Source: Caulobacteraceae bacterium
Lineage (GTDB): Bacteria > Pseudomonadota > Alphaproteobacteria > Caulobacterales > Caulobacteraceae
Direction of reading: 5' to 3'
DNA: 64,000 bases
Assembly: GCA_030446805.1 (NCBI GenBank)
Contig: JAUJMO010000003.1
Location: 248,001-312,000, forward strand
The position numbers were made by a program, and so were the translations under genes. Shown here piece by piece: positions 51,917-61,856 of this stretch. Numbering within the stretch: the stretch's first letter is position 1; every line of letters starts with the position of its first letter. The notes below the pieces were generated by a model. It saw only the letters and a list, made by a program, of their open reading frames with translations. It searched no databases and was not told the DNA's origin.

Positions 51917-53176
51917 CTAGTTCACCAGGCGCGTGCCGCCCTCGCCCGCGGTCCCGCCCGGAAGGGGCACGCTGGACGCCGCGTAGTTGGAGTTCAACAC
52001 GAAGGAGAGCGCGTCGGTGATGGTGAGGCGCTTGACCACGGCGATGGTCCATTTCGACTCACCCGCCACCTGGAAGACATTGCCGCCGCCCACGTTTAGC
52101 TCAGCGGCCGGCAAGTAGATCACGCCCTCCAGCCGACGGATGGCCTTGCTCGACAGCTTCCATTGCTTGGCGTTGTCGCGAGCGGCGATCATCAGCATGC
52201 CCGCATCGTCCCCGGCCTTGCGGCCCAAAAGGTCGATGTCGGCCTGGTCGCGGACTTCGAATTTGGAGTAGGCGCTGAAGTAGAGAACCACGTCCTCACC
52301 GACCAGTTTTCCCTGGTTCTTGATGGACAGCTTGCCGGCCTCGCTCGGCAGGCCGGTGAAATAGTGCTTGCCGGGCTTGAGCTTCAGCACCGCGTCGGCG
52401 CCCACGACGAAGTCGCCGCAATGCACGCCGGGCTCCACTTCGGTCACCCCGCTGGTGTACTCGACCAGCCCCTTCCAGCTGTCGCAGGCCGGGATGCTGA
52501 TGGATCTGACGCCGAAAGGATCGGCCACCTTCAAGGCGCCGGTCTGGGCCGCCGGATTGATGGTCCCCGTCGCGGTCCCCACCGCCTGAATCGATTCGGC
52601 ATCGATCCTGGCCGTGTTTGTCACGGTGATGTTGCTGTTGGAGTGCACTCGGCATCCCGGCGCGTTGATCTTGGACTTGTTCTTGAGGGAGATGTGAGCG
52701 CCTGTGTTGGTGTCGAGCGCCAGCACGCACAGCGAGGACCCCGCAGCCATCTTCATCGCCGTGGCCTCCGCGCCCACCAGGAAACCGCCCGGTGGAAGCA
52801 TGTTGCCGAAGAACGAGCTCCGGTGGCTGGTCAGCCTTACCTTTACGGCCCCGCCCTCTTGCAAGGCGGTCGCGTCCACGGTCACGGTCGAACGCTTCGC
52901 CAGCTCGGCCAGCTCGGCCGTCGCGTAGGCCTTCACCTGCTGGATCGCGTCATCCGGCGCGATGGCCGTCAGCTGGTTCGCGCCCAACAGCGCCGCGGCG
53001 TCCGCCACATCCTGCATCTGCGACTTGTCCGTCTGCAGAACCGCCAGTTCAGTCGCGCCGATCGCGAGCAGGCTGACTGCGGGGACGGCGAACGCCGCCC
53101 ATACAACGATCCCGCCATTTTCCGACTTCCACAGCCGTCGTCCGAACTTCGCGACGCCCGGCACTCCCTTGGTCAT
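51917..53176 (-). CDS. TadG-like pilus/envelope protein, paralogue 1
   Basis: The 419-residue protein has a TadE/TadG-type N-terminal helix (GGIVVWAAFAVPAVSLLAIGATE then QMQDVADAAALLGANQLTAI) followed by a large periplasmic or outside part rich in beta strands (ISLKNKSKINAPGCRVHSNS NITV; GKLSIKNQGKLVGEDVVLYF) and four or so cysteines. The middle resembles a right-handed beta-helix. It is 26 percent or more alike by eye to the next gene, with shared FFGNMLPPGGF, LCVL, GCxxHSNS and RRLEGVIYLPAAEL blocks. No tad secretion genes are nearby. Confidence 0.8.
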   Translation of the reverse strand: MTKGVPGVAKFGRRLWKSENGGIVVWAAFAVPAVSLLAIGATELAVLQTDKSQMQDVADAAALLGANQLTAIAPDDAIQQVKAYATAELAELAKRSTVTVDATALQEGGAVKVRLTSHRSSFFGNMLPPGGFLVGAEATAMKMAAGSSLCVLALDTNTGAHISLKNKSKINAPGCRVHSNSNITVTNTARIDAESIQAVGTATGTINPAAQTGALKVADPFGVRSISIPACDSWKGLVEYTSGVTEVEPGVHCGDFVVGADAVLKLKPGKHYFTGLPSEAGKLSIKNQGKLVGEDVVLYFSAYSKFEVRDQADIDLLGRKAGDDAGMLMIAARDNAKQWKLSSKAIRRLEGVIYLPAAELNVGGGNVFQVAGESKWTIAVVKRLTITDALSFVLNSNYAASSVPLPGGTAGEGGTRLVN

Positions 53177-53307
53177 CGCCTTTGCATCCCGATCGCCGCC
53201 GAATACCGAGGCCTAACCCGGAGCGCTGACGATCACGTTAACTCCAGCTGGATCACCGATCGCCCGGCGGCGCGGCTCCCAGCTTGCTCGCCGCCTCCGG
53301 TCACGTA

Positions 53308-54555
53308 TCAGTCAAGCAGGCGCGTCTGGCCGAACCCGCCCTGCACGTAGGCGGGCACGGGGACGCTGGACTCCCCATATCGCTTGTTGATCTTCAGCTT
53401 GGCGCCGCGCCGCAGCAGGACGCCCAAGGCCACCGTCACCGTCCAGTCGGAGTCCTGCGCGACTTGGAACTCGCCCGTGGCGGTTAGAGCGGCGGACGGA
53501 AGATATATGATGCCCTCGATACGGCGGGCGTTGGTGCTGTTGATCTCCATCCACTTGGTGTTGTCGCGTGCGGACACCAGGACCATGCCGGCCATGGCTC
53601 CGGACTGGCGGCCCGTCAAGTCTATGGCCGCCATATCTTGCGTCTTGAGCGTCGTGTCACGACCGAAGACCAGGACGACGTTCTGCCCTCGAAGGGTGGA
53701 GCCGCCTCGGAGTTTGAGATCGCCAGCCCCGTCGGCGCCTTCGCCGAAATAGTGCACGCCCGGCCCGAGGGTCACGGTCGCCGTCTTGTCGACGATGATC
53801 CCGCCGCAATGGAAGCCCGCGTTCACATAGGTGTCCGTCTCGAAGCTCCTCTCGGGCTCGGTCCCGCGGCAGGTCGCGGTGGGGATGTCGCGGTCGGCCA
53901 GCGGATCGCTCATGAGCGGAACAGGCACAATGGCGGTAGGGGTGATGTTGCCCGTGGCGCCCTTGACCGCCTGGTTCCGGTCCGAAGCCAGGCTGGCCTT
54001 CCTGTCCACGTAGATGGAGCTGTTGCTGTGCGCCGCGCAGCCCGGAGCCGTGAGGCTTGAGCTGTCCTTTATGTAGAGGTTGGCGCCCGAACCCGACCAG
54101 AGATTCAGGACGCAAAGGGGCGTCTGGCCGCCGGTCAGGACAGCCGTGGCGCTCGCACGCATGTTGAATCCGCCGGGCGGGAGCATGTTGCCGAAGAAGC
54201 TCAGGCGGTTGCTGGTCACGAGCACCTCGACAGAGGCCGTCTCTGCAGTTGCTTCCGCCGTAAGCGTGGACCGCCCGGCGAGCTCGGTCAGATGCTCGAG
54301 CACAGCTTCTTCCGCACGCTCCTCGACGCCTTCCGCGCCCGCGACCTTGAGCTCGCTGACGGCGTTCAAGGCGGCGGCGTCGGCGGCGTCCTGCAGCATG
54401 ACCTGTTCGGTGTTGACGGAGGCGAGCTCGACGGCGCCGATGGCCAGCAGCGCGAGGCAAGGGAAGGCGATCCCCGTGATGATGGCGATCCCGCCACGGC
54501 GGCACAGCAGAAAGGCCGAGGTGCTTCGGCGCAATAATCTGAGATGGCGCAGCAT
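53308..54555 (-). CDS. TadG-like pilus/envelope protein, paralogue 2
   Basis: The 415-residue protein has the same design as paralogue 1: N-terminal RRGGIAIITGIAFPCLALLA helix with VMLQDAADAAALNAVSELKV, then shared blocks RLSFFGNMLPPGGFNMRASA, APGCAAHSNSSIYVDRKASL, GVHYFGEGADGAGDLKLRGG and RRIEGIIYLPSAALTATGEF. It precedes paralogue 1 by 131 bp on the same strand. Tandem duplication is likely. Function may be in Flp-type pili or a distinct surface structure. Confidence 0.8.
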   Translation of the reverse strand: MLRHLRLLRRSTSAFLLCRRGGIAIITGIAFPCLALLAIGAVELASVNTEQVMLQDAADAAALNAVSELKVAGAEGVEERAEEAVLEHLTELAGRSTLTAEATAETASVEVLVTSNRLSFFGNMLPPGGFNMRASATAVLTGGQTPLCVLNLWSGSGANLYIKDSSSLTAPGCAAHSNSSIYVDRKASLASDRNQAVKGATGNITPTAIVPVPLMSDPLADRDIPTATCRGTEPERSFETDTYVNAGFHCGGIIVDKTATVTLGPGVHYFGEGADGAGDLKLRGGSTLRGQNVVLVFGRDTTLKTQDMAAIDLTGRQSGAMAGMVLVSARDNTKWMEINSTNARRIEGIIYLPSAALTATGEFQVAQDSDWTVTVALGVLLRRGAKLKINKRYGESSVPVPAYVQGGFGQTRLLD

Positions 54556-54756
54556 TGGCCCCTGGTCCGCCTGCTACGAGCCATACGGGCGCAACCGTGA
54601 AGAAAAGACCAAGCTACCAGCAACGCTCAAGTGTCTTGAACCAGCTTGGTTAAGGAAGAGTCTAGACCTACCACAGAACCGGTCAGGGTTTGTTATGAGC
54701 TGATGCCCTAGTCTGGACGTTCGCGGACAGCGCCCTGCGTAGTTAAGAGATCTATC

Positions 54757-56274
54757 TTGCCGGCTGACTTCGCAATGCTGAGGCGCTCGTTCACCGGCAA
54801 GGTCGCCAGCCTGGCCGTGATCATCGTGGGAGTGGCGCTGCTGGGCGGGTTCGGGTCCTTCCTGGCTCGGGAGTGGCGCGTGGAGCGTCAAGAGCTTGTT
54901 GAGCGCCGGACGACCATCACCTCGGTCATGGCGGCCAATAGCGCGGCGCCCTTGACCTTTGGCGACAAGGCCACGGCGCAACAGGTGTTGCGCTCAGCGC
55001 GCGGGGTGCCCGACGTGGAGGCTGTGATCCTGTTCGACAGCGCCGGCCGCCCCTTCGCCCGATATGGAACAGGGGAGGCCGCGCCGGCGGCTCGAACGGT
55101 GGCTCCGGGCTGGAAGTTCAGTCACGGATCGCTGGAGGTGCGCGTGCCCGTCCGGATGGACGGGGATCCTGTGGGCGAGCTGGTCATGGTCTCCAGTCTT
55201 GGTGGGCTGCACAAGACCTTTGCAGGTTATGCTCTGTTTGCGGGGCTCATGTTCCTGGTGGTGGGCGGAGCCGCGGCCCGTGCGGCCCTGGTGCTCGCGC
55301 GCCGGGTGATCCGGCCGGTCAACGACCTATCGGCCGCCATGCGTACAGTGCGGGAGAGCGGCGATTTCGATCAGGTGGTGGAGCCCGGGCGAGATGCGGA
55401 ACTGGCCAGCCTGGCCGATGAGTTCAACCTGCTTCTGACCGAACTGGCGCGCCGCAATGCAGCGCTGGTGGACGCGCGTGATTCGGCCGAAGCCGGCAGT
55501 CGGGCCAAGACGGAGTTCCTGGCCAATATGAGCCACGAGCTTCGCACGCCTCTCAACGCGGTGGTCGGGCTCACCCCTCTGCTGGCGGCGGAGCCTCTGA
55601 CCCCGACGCAGCAGGAATATCTGGAGGTGATCGAAAGCTCGGCCGACACCCTGTTGCAGATGCTCAACCACGTGCTGGACATGGCCAAGCTCGAGAGCGG
55701 CCGACTGGAGCTCGAGCACATCGTATTCCAGCCCCGGGAGATGGTGGCGGAGACCTGCGCTGTTTTCCGCAAGCTTGCGCAGAGCAAGGGCGTCCAGTTG
55801 AAGGTCGACATCGCCCCGGAACTTGCCGGATCCTACCGGGGCGATCCGCTACGGGTGAAGCAGATCGTCACCAACCTCGTTTCCAACGCGGTGAAGTTCA
55901 CGGGCGCGGGCGAGGTGCGCGTCACGCTCGAGCCAGAGCTCGCCCAGGCCGGCATGGTGAAGCTGGTGGTGGCCGACACCGGCCTGGGCATAGCGCCCGA
56001 CCAGATCACGACCCTGTTCGACAAGTTCGTCCAGGCCGACCTGACAACCACCAGGCGGTTCGGGGGCACCGGGCTGGGGCTGGCGATCTGCCGCGAGCTG
56101 GTCGAGATGATGGGTGGCCATATCGACGTGGAAAGCCGTCCAGGCGAAGGCGCGCGGTTCACCGCCATCCTCATGCTTGAGCCGGTGGACGCCTCGCCGG
56201 CGCGCTCCCGCACCGGCGGGACTCGAACGAGCTCTCCTAGGGTGCAGGCCGAGTTTGCCGGCGCTGCATCGTAA
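54757..56274 (+). CDS. Membrane sensor histidine kinase (CHASE8-like sensor, HAMP, HisKA)
   Basis: The 505-residue kinase has TM1 near residues 15-37, a periplasmic CHASE8-like domain (NSAAPLTFGDKATAQQVLRS, AVILFDSAGRPFARYGTG), TM2 (YALFAGLMFLVVGGAAARAA), HAMP (RVIRPVNDLSAAMRTVRESG) and HisKA with His260 in ANMSHELRTPLNA. The ATPase domain has NLVSNAVKFTG, DTGLGI and GGTGLGLAICRELVEMMGGH. The start is TTG 54757 (AAGAGA upstream) or ATG 54775, which lacks a good SD. No response regulator is adjacent on its strand; the neighbouring hybrid gene is convergent. Confidence 0.88.
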   Translation: MPADFAMLRRSFTGKVASLAVIIVGVALLGGFGSFLAREWRVERQELVERRTTITSVMAANSAAPLTFGDKATAQQVLRSARGVPDVEAVILFDSAGRPFARYGTGEAAPAARTVAPGWKFSHGSLEVRVPVRMDGDPVGELVMVSSLGGLHKTFAGYALFAGLMFLVVGGAAARAALVLARRVIRPVNDLSAAMRTVRESGDFDQVVEPGRDAELASLADEFNLLLTELARRNAALVDARDSAEAGSRAKTEFLANMSHELRTPLNAVVGLTPLLAAEPLTPTQQEYLEVIESSADTLLQMLNHVLDMAKLESGRLELEHIVFQPREMVAETCAVFRKLAQSKGVQLKVDIAPELAGSYRGDPLRVKQIVTNLVSNAVKFTGAGEVRVTLEPELAQAGMVKLVVADTGLGIAPDQITTLFDKFVQADLTTTRRFGGTGLGLAICRELVEMMGGHIDVESRPGEGARFTAILMLEPVDASPARSRTGGTRTSSPRVQAEFAGAAS

Positions 56275-56502
56275 AAGGCCACCCAAGGCTGCCGCGAGCG
56301 ACTCGGCTTTTGGCTCATGTTCAGTTCCGACATCGGGTGTCTGCATCGTCTCCGGGTCGGTCCGGCTGGTCCGCCCAGGAGTGAGAAGGACTGAGCCGCT
56401 CGGCGAACCGGTCGTGGCGCAAGGGCGCAGCACCTGTCCCATTACGGGCGCAGGAAACGCGATCAGCTAAGCTGATGGCCCCACACTCCGGGACCACACA
56501 CC

Positions 56503-57681
<1,179 letters not shown>

Positions 57682-57708
57682 GCGCTCTGGTCCGAAGGCT
57701 CCGACCAT

Positions 57709-58140
57709 ACTGAACCGCGCAGGTTAATCGGCGGTGGATCGCGCCAGGAAGTTGCGAGTGGTTCTCGGGCGGAGCGAAACCATCTACATCGGGTCCGGCA
57801 ACGCCACGGATCGGGGCTCGATGAGCGACGAACTCGCCCCACGAGCTTACAGCGTCTCGCCTTGTTCGCCCTTCGAAACGCCTGGCCCCGGAAGTCCTCG
57901 AGGTGGAGAGCGCAGTTATGTTAAGAGAACGTTGACGAAAGAGGTTAACTGTCGATTAAGGACAGTGGGGCTGTTTCAGAGGTCTGAACCCCTGCTGAAC
58001 GGCGGGGTCGGTGATGCAGCTTCGCAACAGAACAGCGCGGACGAAGTCTTGCGGCCCGGGTTGTGCAACAGGACGGGCTGGAAGCCGTTCTCTCTTCCGA
58101 GAACAGCAGCTAGGCTGGCAAAGTTCTAAGGATTCGCTCC
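57709..58140. other. Intergenic region with no supported gene
   Basis: The 430-bp stretch contains an open plus-strand frame (57734-58129), but its composition (Arg/Ser/Pro-rich, no SD) is not convincing. A lower-GC patch near 57910-57970 (GTTAAGAGAACGTTGACGAA) may hold the promoter of the small gene at 58141. Confidence 0.45.
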
Positions 58141-58425
58141 ATGACCCCGTCGCACCTCAGCGTCGTCACCTCCGACTACCAAGAGAGCCACTCCACTCGG
58201 GCCAAGCGCCTCCTGGCCGAGGCCAAGGCCGCGGCCCTCGAGCACACGGCCGCCCTTGAGCACGCCCTGGAAGCCGTTGCGACCCTGTCGAACGAGATTT
58301 CGGAGGGCGGCGACGCCTATCCGGTCGGGGTCCGCGAGCTGTCGCGTCAGCTGACGGACGACACCGTCTCCCGCCTCCAGACGCTCAACGCCATCCTGAA
58401 CCGCAACACGGCCGCCAAGGGCTGA
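58141..58425 (+). CDS. Small helical hypothetical protein
   Basis: The 94-residue acidic, soluble protein is almost all helix: RAKRLLAEAKAAALEHTAAL EHALEAVATLSNEISEGGDA, then VRELSRQLTDDTVSRLQTLN. An SD (AAGGA) precedes the ATG by 8 bp. Such short Ala/Glu-rich helical proteins are common hypothetical genes in Caulobacterales. It ends at a hairpin shared with the convergent PYRTGP gene. No function is assigned. Confidence 0.7.
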   Translation: MTPSHLSVVTSDYQESHSTRAKRLLAEAKAAALEHTAALEHALEAVATLSNEISEGGDAYPVGVRELSRQLTDDTVSRLQTLNAILNRNTAAKG

Positions 58426-58433
58426 GCGGACAG

Positions 58434-58452
58434 CCCCGGCAGAACGCCGGGG
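58434..58452. terminator. Hairpin between convergent genes
   Basis: CCCCGGC (58434-58440) pairs with GCCGGGG (58446-58452) over AGAAC, between the stops of the genes at 58425 and 58453. There is no T tract on either side, so termination may be inefficient. Confidence 0.5.
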
Positions 58453-59166
58453 TCAGCGGCGGCGCATGATCACCGGCGATGGCGAAGCCTCGTCTCGCCG
58501 GAGGTCGCCGCGCCATGAGCCGTCGGTAGCCATCGACACCGTCACCACAGTGGGCGTGGCTGATCCCGGTTCCAAGAACCTCAAGACCACACGGCCGGAC
58601 TCCCGTGCGATCAGGGCGATGAAGCCGGACGGGGAGGGAGCCCTATTCGACGAGCGGCGGATCGCCCGCCAGGCGCCGTCCACCACGCCCTCGCCGTTGT
58701 CGGCCAGCTGTAGTGCGTAAAGCGGCGCCCCGTCCGCGCCGGCCAGCGTCCATCCACCATCGAGAGCGCCTTGCCGGCTTTGAGCCGCAGCCGCCCCGCC
58801 GCGCACGGTGGCGGCGTAGAAGGGGTCGTCCGCGCCCCACCGCGCCTCCACCCGTCGGTCGTAGGCGTCGACGAGCACGCCCGTCCGGGCAAGCGCCGGG
58901 GCCGAAGGAGAGGCGACGCCATAGGACGCTGTAGGGCCAGGCCCGGACGAATAGGCCGGCGGGGAGGGAAGCGTCGGACCGGTCCGATAGGGCGCGTGCT
59001 GCGGAGTCGGCCCCGTGCGGTAGGGCGCCGTTTGCAAGCCCGGGCCCGTCCGATAGGGTCCCGTCTGCGGTGCCGGCCCTACGCCATAAGGCGTAGCCTG
59101 AGGACTCGGGCCCGTCCGATAGGGCGCGGCTTGCAGCAGGAGAAGGGCGAGGACGGGGGTCAGCAC
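58453..59166 (-). CDS. Secreted protein with PYRTGP tandem repeats
   Basis: The 237-residue protein has a short hydrophobic start (MLTPVLALLLLQAA), then about six 12-residue repeats of the form APYRTGPxPQ (PYRTGPSPQAT, PYGVGPAPQTG, PYRTGPGLQTA, PYRTGPTPQHA, PYRTGPTLPSP). A globular domain follows from about residue 90 (VDAYDRRVEARWGADDPFYA, WTLAGADGAPLYALQLADNG) that looks like a small beta-rich enzyme inhibitor or lipocalin-like fold. Likely periplasmic. Function unknown; the repeat region may be a flexible linker through the cell wall. Confidence 0.65.
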   Translation of the reverse strand: MLTPVLALLLLQAAPYRTGPSPQATPYGVGPAPQTGPYRTGPGLQTAPYRTGPTPQHAPYRTGPTLPSPPAYSSGPGPTASYGVASPSAPALARTGVLVDAYDRRVEARWGADDPFYAATVRGGAAAAQSRQGALDGGWTLAGADGAPLYALQLADNGEGVVDGAWRAIRRSSNRAPSPSGFIALIARESGRVVLRFLEPGSATPTVVTVSMATDGSWRGDLRRDEASPSPVIMRRR

Positions 59167-59235
59167 GGAACGGCAAGCCTAGTCAGGCCGGGGACGAAAC
59201 TGTGGCGCAACCCCGTGGCGTGCGTCCCCGCATGC

Positions 59236-59268
59236 AAAAAGGCCCCCGCCGCATGCGCGGCGAGGGCC
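59236..59268 (-). terminator. Intrinsic terminator of the entericidin gene
   Basis: The hairpin GGCCCCCGCCGC (59241-59252) with GCGGCGAGGGCC (59257-59268), one mismatch, is followed on the minus strand by TTTTTGC. It lies 23 bp beyond the entericidin stop. Confidence 0.85.
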
Positions 59269-59290
59269 CCATTTGCTGGGTTGTAGGAGC

Positions 59291-59416
59291 TTACTTGGCC
59301 ACGTCCTGAACGGCTTCACCCGCCGCTTCCACGTCCTGACCCGCGCCGCGGACCGTGTTGCACGCGGCCGTCGCCATCAGACCGGCCGCCGCGAAAATCA
59401 TAACCAGCTTACGCAT
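59291..59416 (-). CDS. Entericidin A/B-family small lipoprotein
   Basis: This 41-residue gene reads MRKLVMIFAAAGLMATAACN then TVRGAGQDVEAAGEAVQDVA K. It has a lipoprotein signal with lipobox TAAC and the short amphipathic VRGxGxDVExAGxAVxDxAK helix that defines entericidins. Family members are toxin/antidote-type lipoproteins linked to programmed lysis and stress in enterobacteria; in alphaproteobacteria they are common stress-regulon members. An SD (AAGGAAGGCG) lies upstream and an EcfG-type promoter 36 bp before the start. It lies next to the GSR sensor kinase gene. Confidence 0.9.
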   Translation of the reverse strand: MRKLVMIFAAAGLMATAACNTVRGAGQDVEAAGEAVQDVAK

Positions 59417-59451
59417 CGTGTTCGCCTTCCTTGTGAACCCTCGCCACGACG

Positions 59452-59477
59452 AACGCCCAAGCTCCTCCCGGAGTTCC
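59452..59477 (-). promoter_or_regulatory. EcfG-type promoter of the entericidin gene
   Basis: On the minus strand GGAAC (59477-59473) is followed after 17 nt by CGTT (59455-59452), the alphaproteobacterial EcfG consensus. The start codon is 36 bp downstream at 59416. Confidence 0.72.
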
Positions 59478-59512
59478 CGCCAGATGCGAAAACCCGTGAG
59501 GTGGAACCGTAG

Positions 59513-61300
59513 TCAGGCCGCCTCGCTGCGGGTCTCGCTGACTCGGAATGGGCGTGGAGCGGGAAGGGCGGCCGTCTCCTCGTCAAGGGGCGGGTGCGGC
59601 TCCGGATCCGGCACGGGGAAGAAGAGGCGCGCCGCCATGCCGCCTCCCTCCAGGGCAGCCAGCTCGGCGCGGCCGCGCAGCTGACGTGCAAAGGCGGTCA
59701 TCAGGGTGCGGCCCACTCCGCCCGAAGCCGCCTCGGCGGCCCCGCCGACGCCGTCGTCGACGATCTCCAACCGGGCCTCCGCGCCCTCCACCACCAGGCT
59801 GACGGTGACCTGGCCGGCCCGACCGGGAAAGGCGTGTTTGAAGGCGTTGGTCAGGGCCTCAACGGCGAAAAGCGCGAAAGGCGCGAGCTTGTCCGGGTCG
59901 AGAAGCAGCTCGTCGCTCGTGATCGCCGTTCGGACCGGATACGCCTTTGGGCCTTCGCCGTTCAGCAGCTGAGCCACCAGCTCCTCCAGGAAGGAGTGAA
60001 CCTCGACGCGCCGCAGATCCGAGCTCTGGTAGAGCGCGCGATAGATCAGCGCCAAGGCGGTGATCCGCTGGCGCATGTCCCCCATGGCCGCCTTCGCCGC
60101 CGGGTCGGTCAACTGTCTCTGCTGCATGTTGAGCATGGAGGTGATGACCTGGAGGTTGTTCTTCACGCGGTGGTGGATCTCGCGCATCAGGGCGTCCTTC
60201 TGCGCCAGGCTGTCGCGCAGCGAGGCGTCCCGGGCCGTGATGGCCAGCCCCATTTCGTCCAGGGTGTGAGCCAGCGCACGGATCTCGTCGGGGGCTTTGG
60301 ACACCTGAACTGGGCGGCTGGTGAACCTGCCTTCCGCGTAGTCCTGGGCGATTCGATCGAGATAGCTCAGCCAACGGACCACCACCCGCTCGGTGGCGAA
60401 GCCAACCGCGATCAGGGCCAGCAGCCAGGCCAGCAGCGGCAGGCCGATGTTGCTGATCGGGTCCAGTCGCGCCCAGGACCAGACATTCGGCTCCGGGGCG
60501 GACAGCAGCACGAAGACGTCGTCGTCGACCAGCCGGGCGCCGGCGAAAACGCGCCGTTCTCCGGTGCGGCTGTCGGCCTCGAACAGGTAGGCGCCGCGTT
60601 TCAGGGTCTGTGCGGTCCAGTCCTGCGGGGCCGTGGTGAATGCGGCCCGGTTCGTCACGGTCAGCAGGGAGCCGTTACGATCGGCCAGCGCCACCTCCGT
60701 GCGATGCGGCAAGCCGGCTTCCCTGGGGTTGGGCCGCAGGCTGGACAGCCGGATCACGGCCACGAGGACGCCGTCGAAGCTCCCGTCCTGCTTTTCCGTA
60801 CGGACGGCCGCGACCACGGCAGCCTGTTCGTCGATGTGGCCGGCGGGTCCGCTGGTGATCTCCAGCCGCTCGCCCCGGGCGAGCGCCTGAAACCAGGGTT
60901 GGGCGGCCCGGTTCGGGTCGGCGGGCACGGCGTCAGCGGCGCAGCTGATTCGTCCGGCCGGGGTGAAGCGAACCAGGTTCTCATAGCCTTCCAGCTTGTC
61001 CCGGACCGCCCGCAGGCGCGGCAGGCAGTTCACGCCCAGGGTGTCGGGGGCGAGGGCCTCGAGCAGGGCCGCGGCGCTTTCCAGCTTGGCGCGCGCCAGC
61101 AGCGAGGCCGTTTCGGCCTCGGCGATCAGGGCCGACCGGCGTTGTTCGGTGTCCTCGCGGAAGCTGAACCAGGACTGGACGGCGCCCAGCAGCAGCACGG
61201 GAAGCAGGGCCGTCGCCAAAGCCAGGGTGAGCCGGCGCCGGATGGTGAGCCCCGTCACCGGACCGTCACCGCGCCCCGCTAAGGCGCTCCGCATCGGCAA
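59513..61300 (-). CDS. phyK: GSR sensor histidine kinase, HisKA_2 type (PhyK-like)
   Basis: The 595-residue kinase has TM1 (TLALATALLPVLLLGAVQSW), a periplasmic dCache-like sensor of about 240 residues, TM2 (LPLLAWLLALIAVGFATERV), HAMP and a HisKA_2 domain with DALMREIHHRVKNNLQVITS (His376/377) then the ATPase with EALTNAFKHAFPG and IVDDGVGG. It is the expected phosphodonor of PhyR. The frame overlaps ecfG by 35 bp; a GTG at 61258 is an alternative start that would avoid this. It follows ecfG on the same strand. Confidence 0.88.
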   Translation of the reverse strand: MPMRSALAGRGDGPVTGLTIRRRLTLALATALLPVLLLGAVQSWFSFREDTEQRRSALIAEAETASLLARAKLESAAALLEALAPDTLGVNCLPRLRAVRDKLEGYENLVRFTPAGRISCAADAVPADPNRAAQPWFQALARGERLEITSGPAGHIDEQAAVVAAVRTEKQDGSFDGVLVAVIRLSSLRPNPREAGLPHRTEVALADRNGSLLTVTNRAAFTTAPQDWTAQTLKRGAYLFEADSRTGERRVFAGARLVDDDVFVLLSAPEPNVWSWARLDPISNIGLPLLAWLLALIAVGFATERVVVRWLSYLDRIAQDYAEGRFTSRPVQVSKAPDEIRALAHTLDEMGLAITARDASLRDSLAQKDALMREIHHRVKNNLQVITSMLNMQQRQLTDPAAKAAMGDMRQRITALALIYRALYQSSDLRRVEVHSFLEELVAQLLNGEGPKAYPVRTAITSDELLLDPDKLAPFALFAVEALTNAFKHAFPGRAGQVTVSLVVEGAEARLEIVDDGVGGAAEAASGGVGRTLMTAFARQLRGRAELAALEGGGMAARLFFPVPDPEPHPPLDEETAALPAPRPFRVSETRSEAA

Positions 61301-61856
61301 GGATGCTGCTCATGGCCTCATCGGCGGGCGAGCCGTCGCGGATGTAGCCGCCCGACTCCAGAATGCCGTGCAGCGCCCGGCGCGCCCGGCTGACCCGGCT
61401 CTTCACCGTGCCCACGGCGCAGCGGCAGATTTCGGCGGCCTCTTCGTAGGCGAACCCGCCCGCGCCCACCAGGATCAAGGCTTCGCGCTGCTCGTCGGGC
61501 AAGGCGCCGAGCGCCTGACGAAGTTCGTCCAGAGCGATGGGCGAAGAGGGGTCGTCCGTAGCCACCAGGGTCCGCTCCGCGGCCTCCTGGTCGAGCTGGG
61601 TCGACCGCCATGAGCGACGCTTCTCGGAGTAGAATTGATTGCGCAGGATCATGAAGGTCCATGCCTTCATATTGGTGCCCGGCTGGAACGAGCTCCGCGC
61701 GTCCCACGCCTTCATCATCGCGTCCTGCGCGAGATCATCCGCCGCGGCGGCGTCACCCGCCAGAGTGCGCGCGAAAGCGCGCAGATGCGGTATCAGACCG
61801 ACGAGATCGCGCTTGAAGGCGGCCTCGTCAGCCGCGTCCAGGTCATAAGATCGCAT
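61266..61856 (-). CDS. ecfG: General stress sigma factor EcfG (SigT)
   Basis: The 196-residue ECF sigma factor has region 2 (AFARTLAGDAAAADDLAQDA MMKAWDARSSFQPGTNMKAW TFMILRNQFYS) and region 4 (LGALPDEQREALILVGAGGF AYEEAAEICRCAVGTVKSRV SRARRAL). These match the EcfG/SigT group. It directs RNA polymerase to GGAAC-N17/18-GTT promoters, several of which are in this window. The ATG at 61856 abuts the nepR stop. It is inhibited by NepR until PhyR is phosphorylated. Confidence 0.95.
   Translation of the reverse strand: MRSYDLDAADEAAFKRDLVGLIPHLRAFARTLAGDAAAADDLAQDAMMKAWDARSSFQPGTNMKAWTFMILRNQFYSEKRRSWRSTQLDQEAAERTLVATDDPSSPIALDELRQALGALPDEQREALILVGAGGFAYEEAAEICRCAVGTVKSRVSRARRALHGILESGGYIRDGSPADEAMSSILADAERLSGAR

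Noticed and set aside
57734-58129. 131-residue plus-strand frame in the gap before 58141
   Set aside because: No ribosome binding site, no protein-like pattern, and a promoter for the following gene is expected in this stretch.
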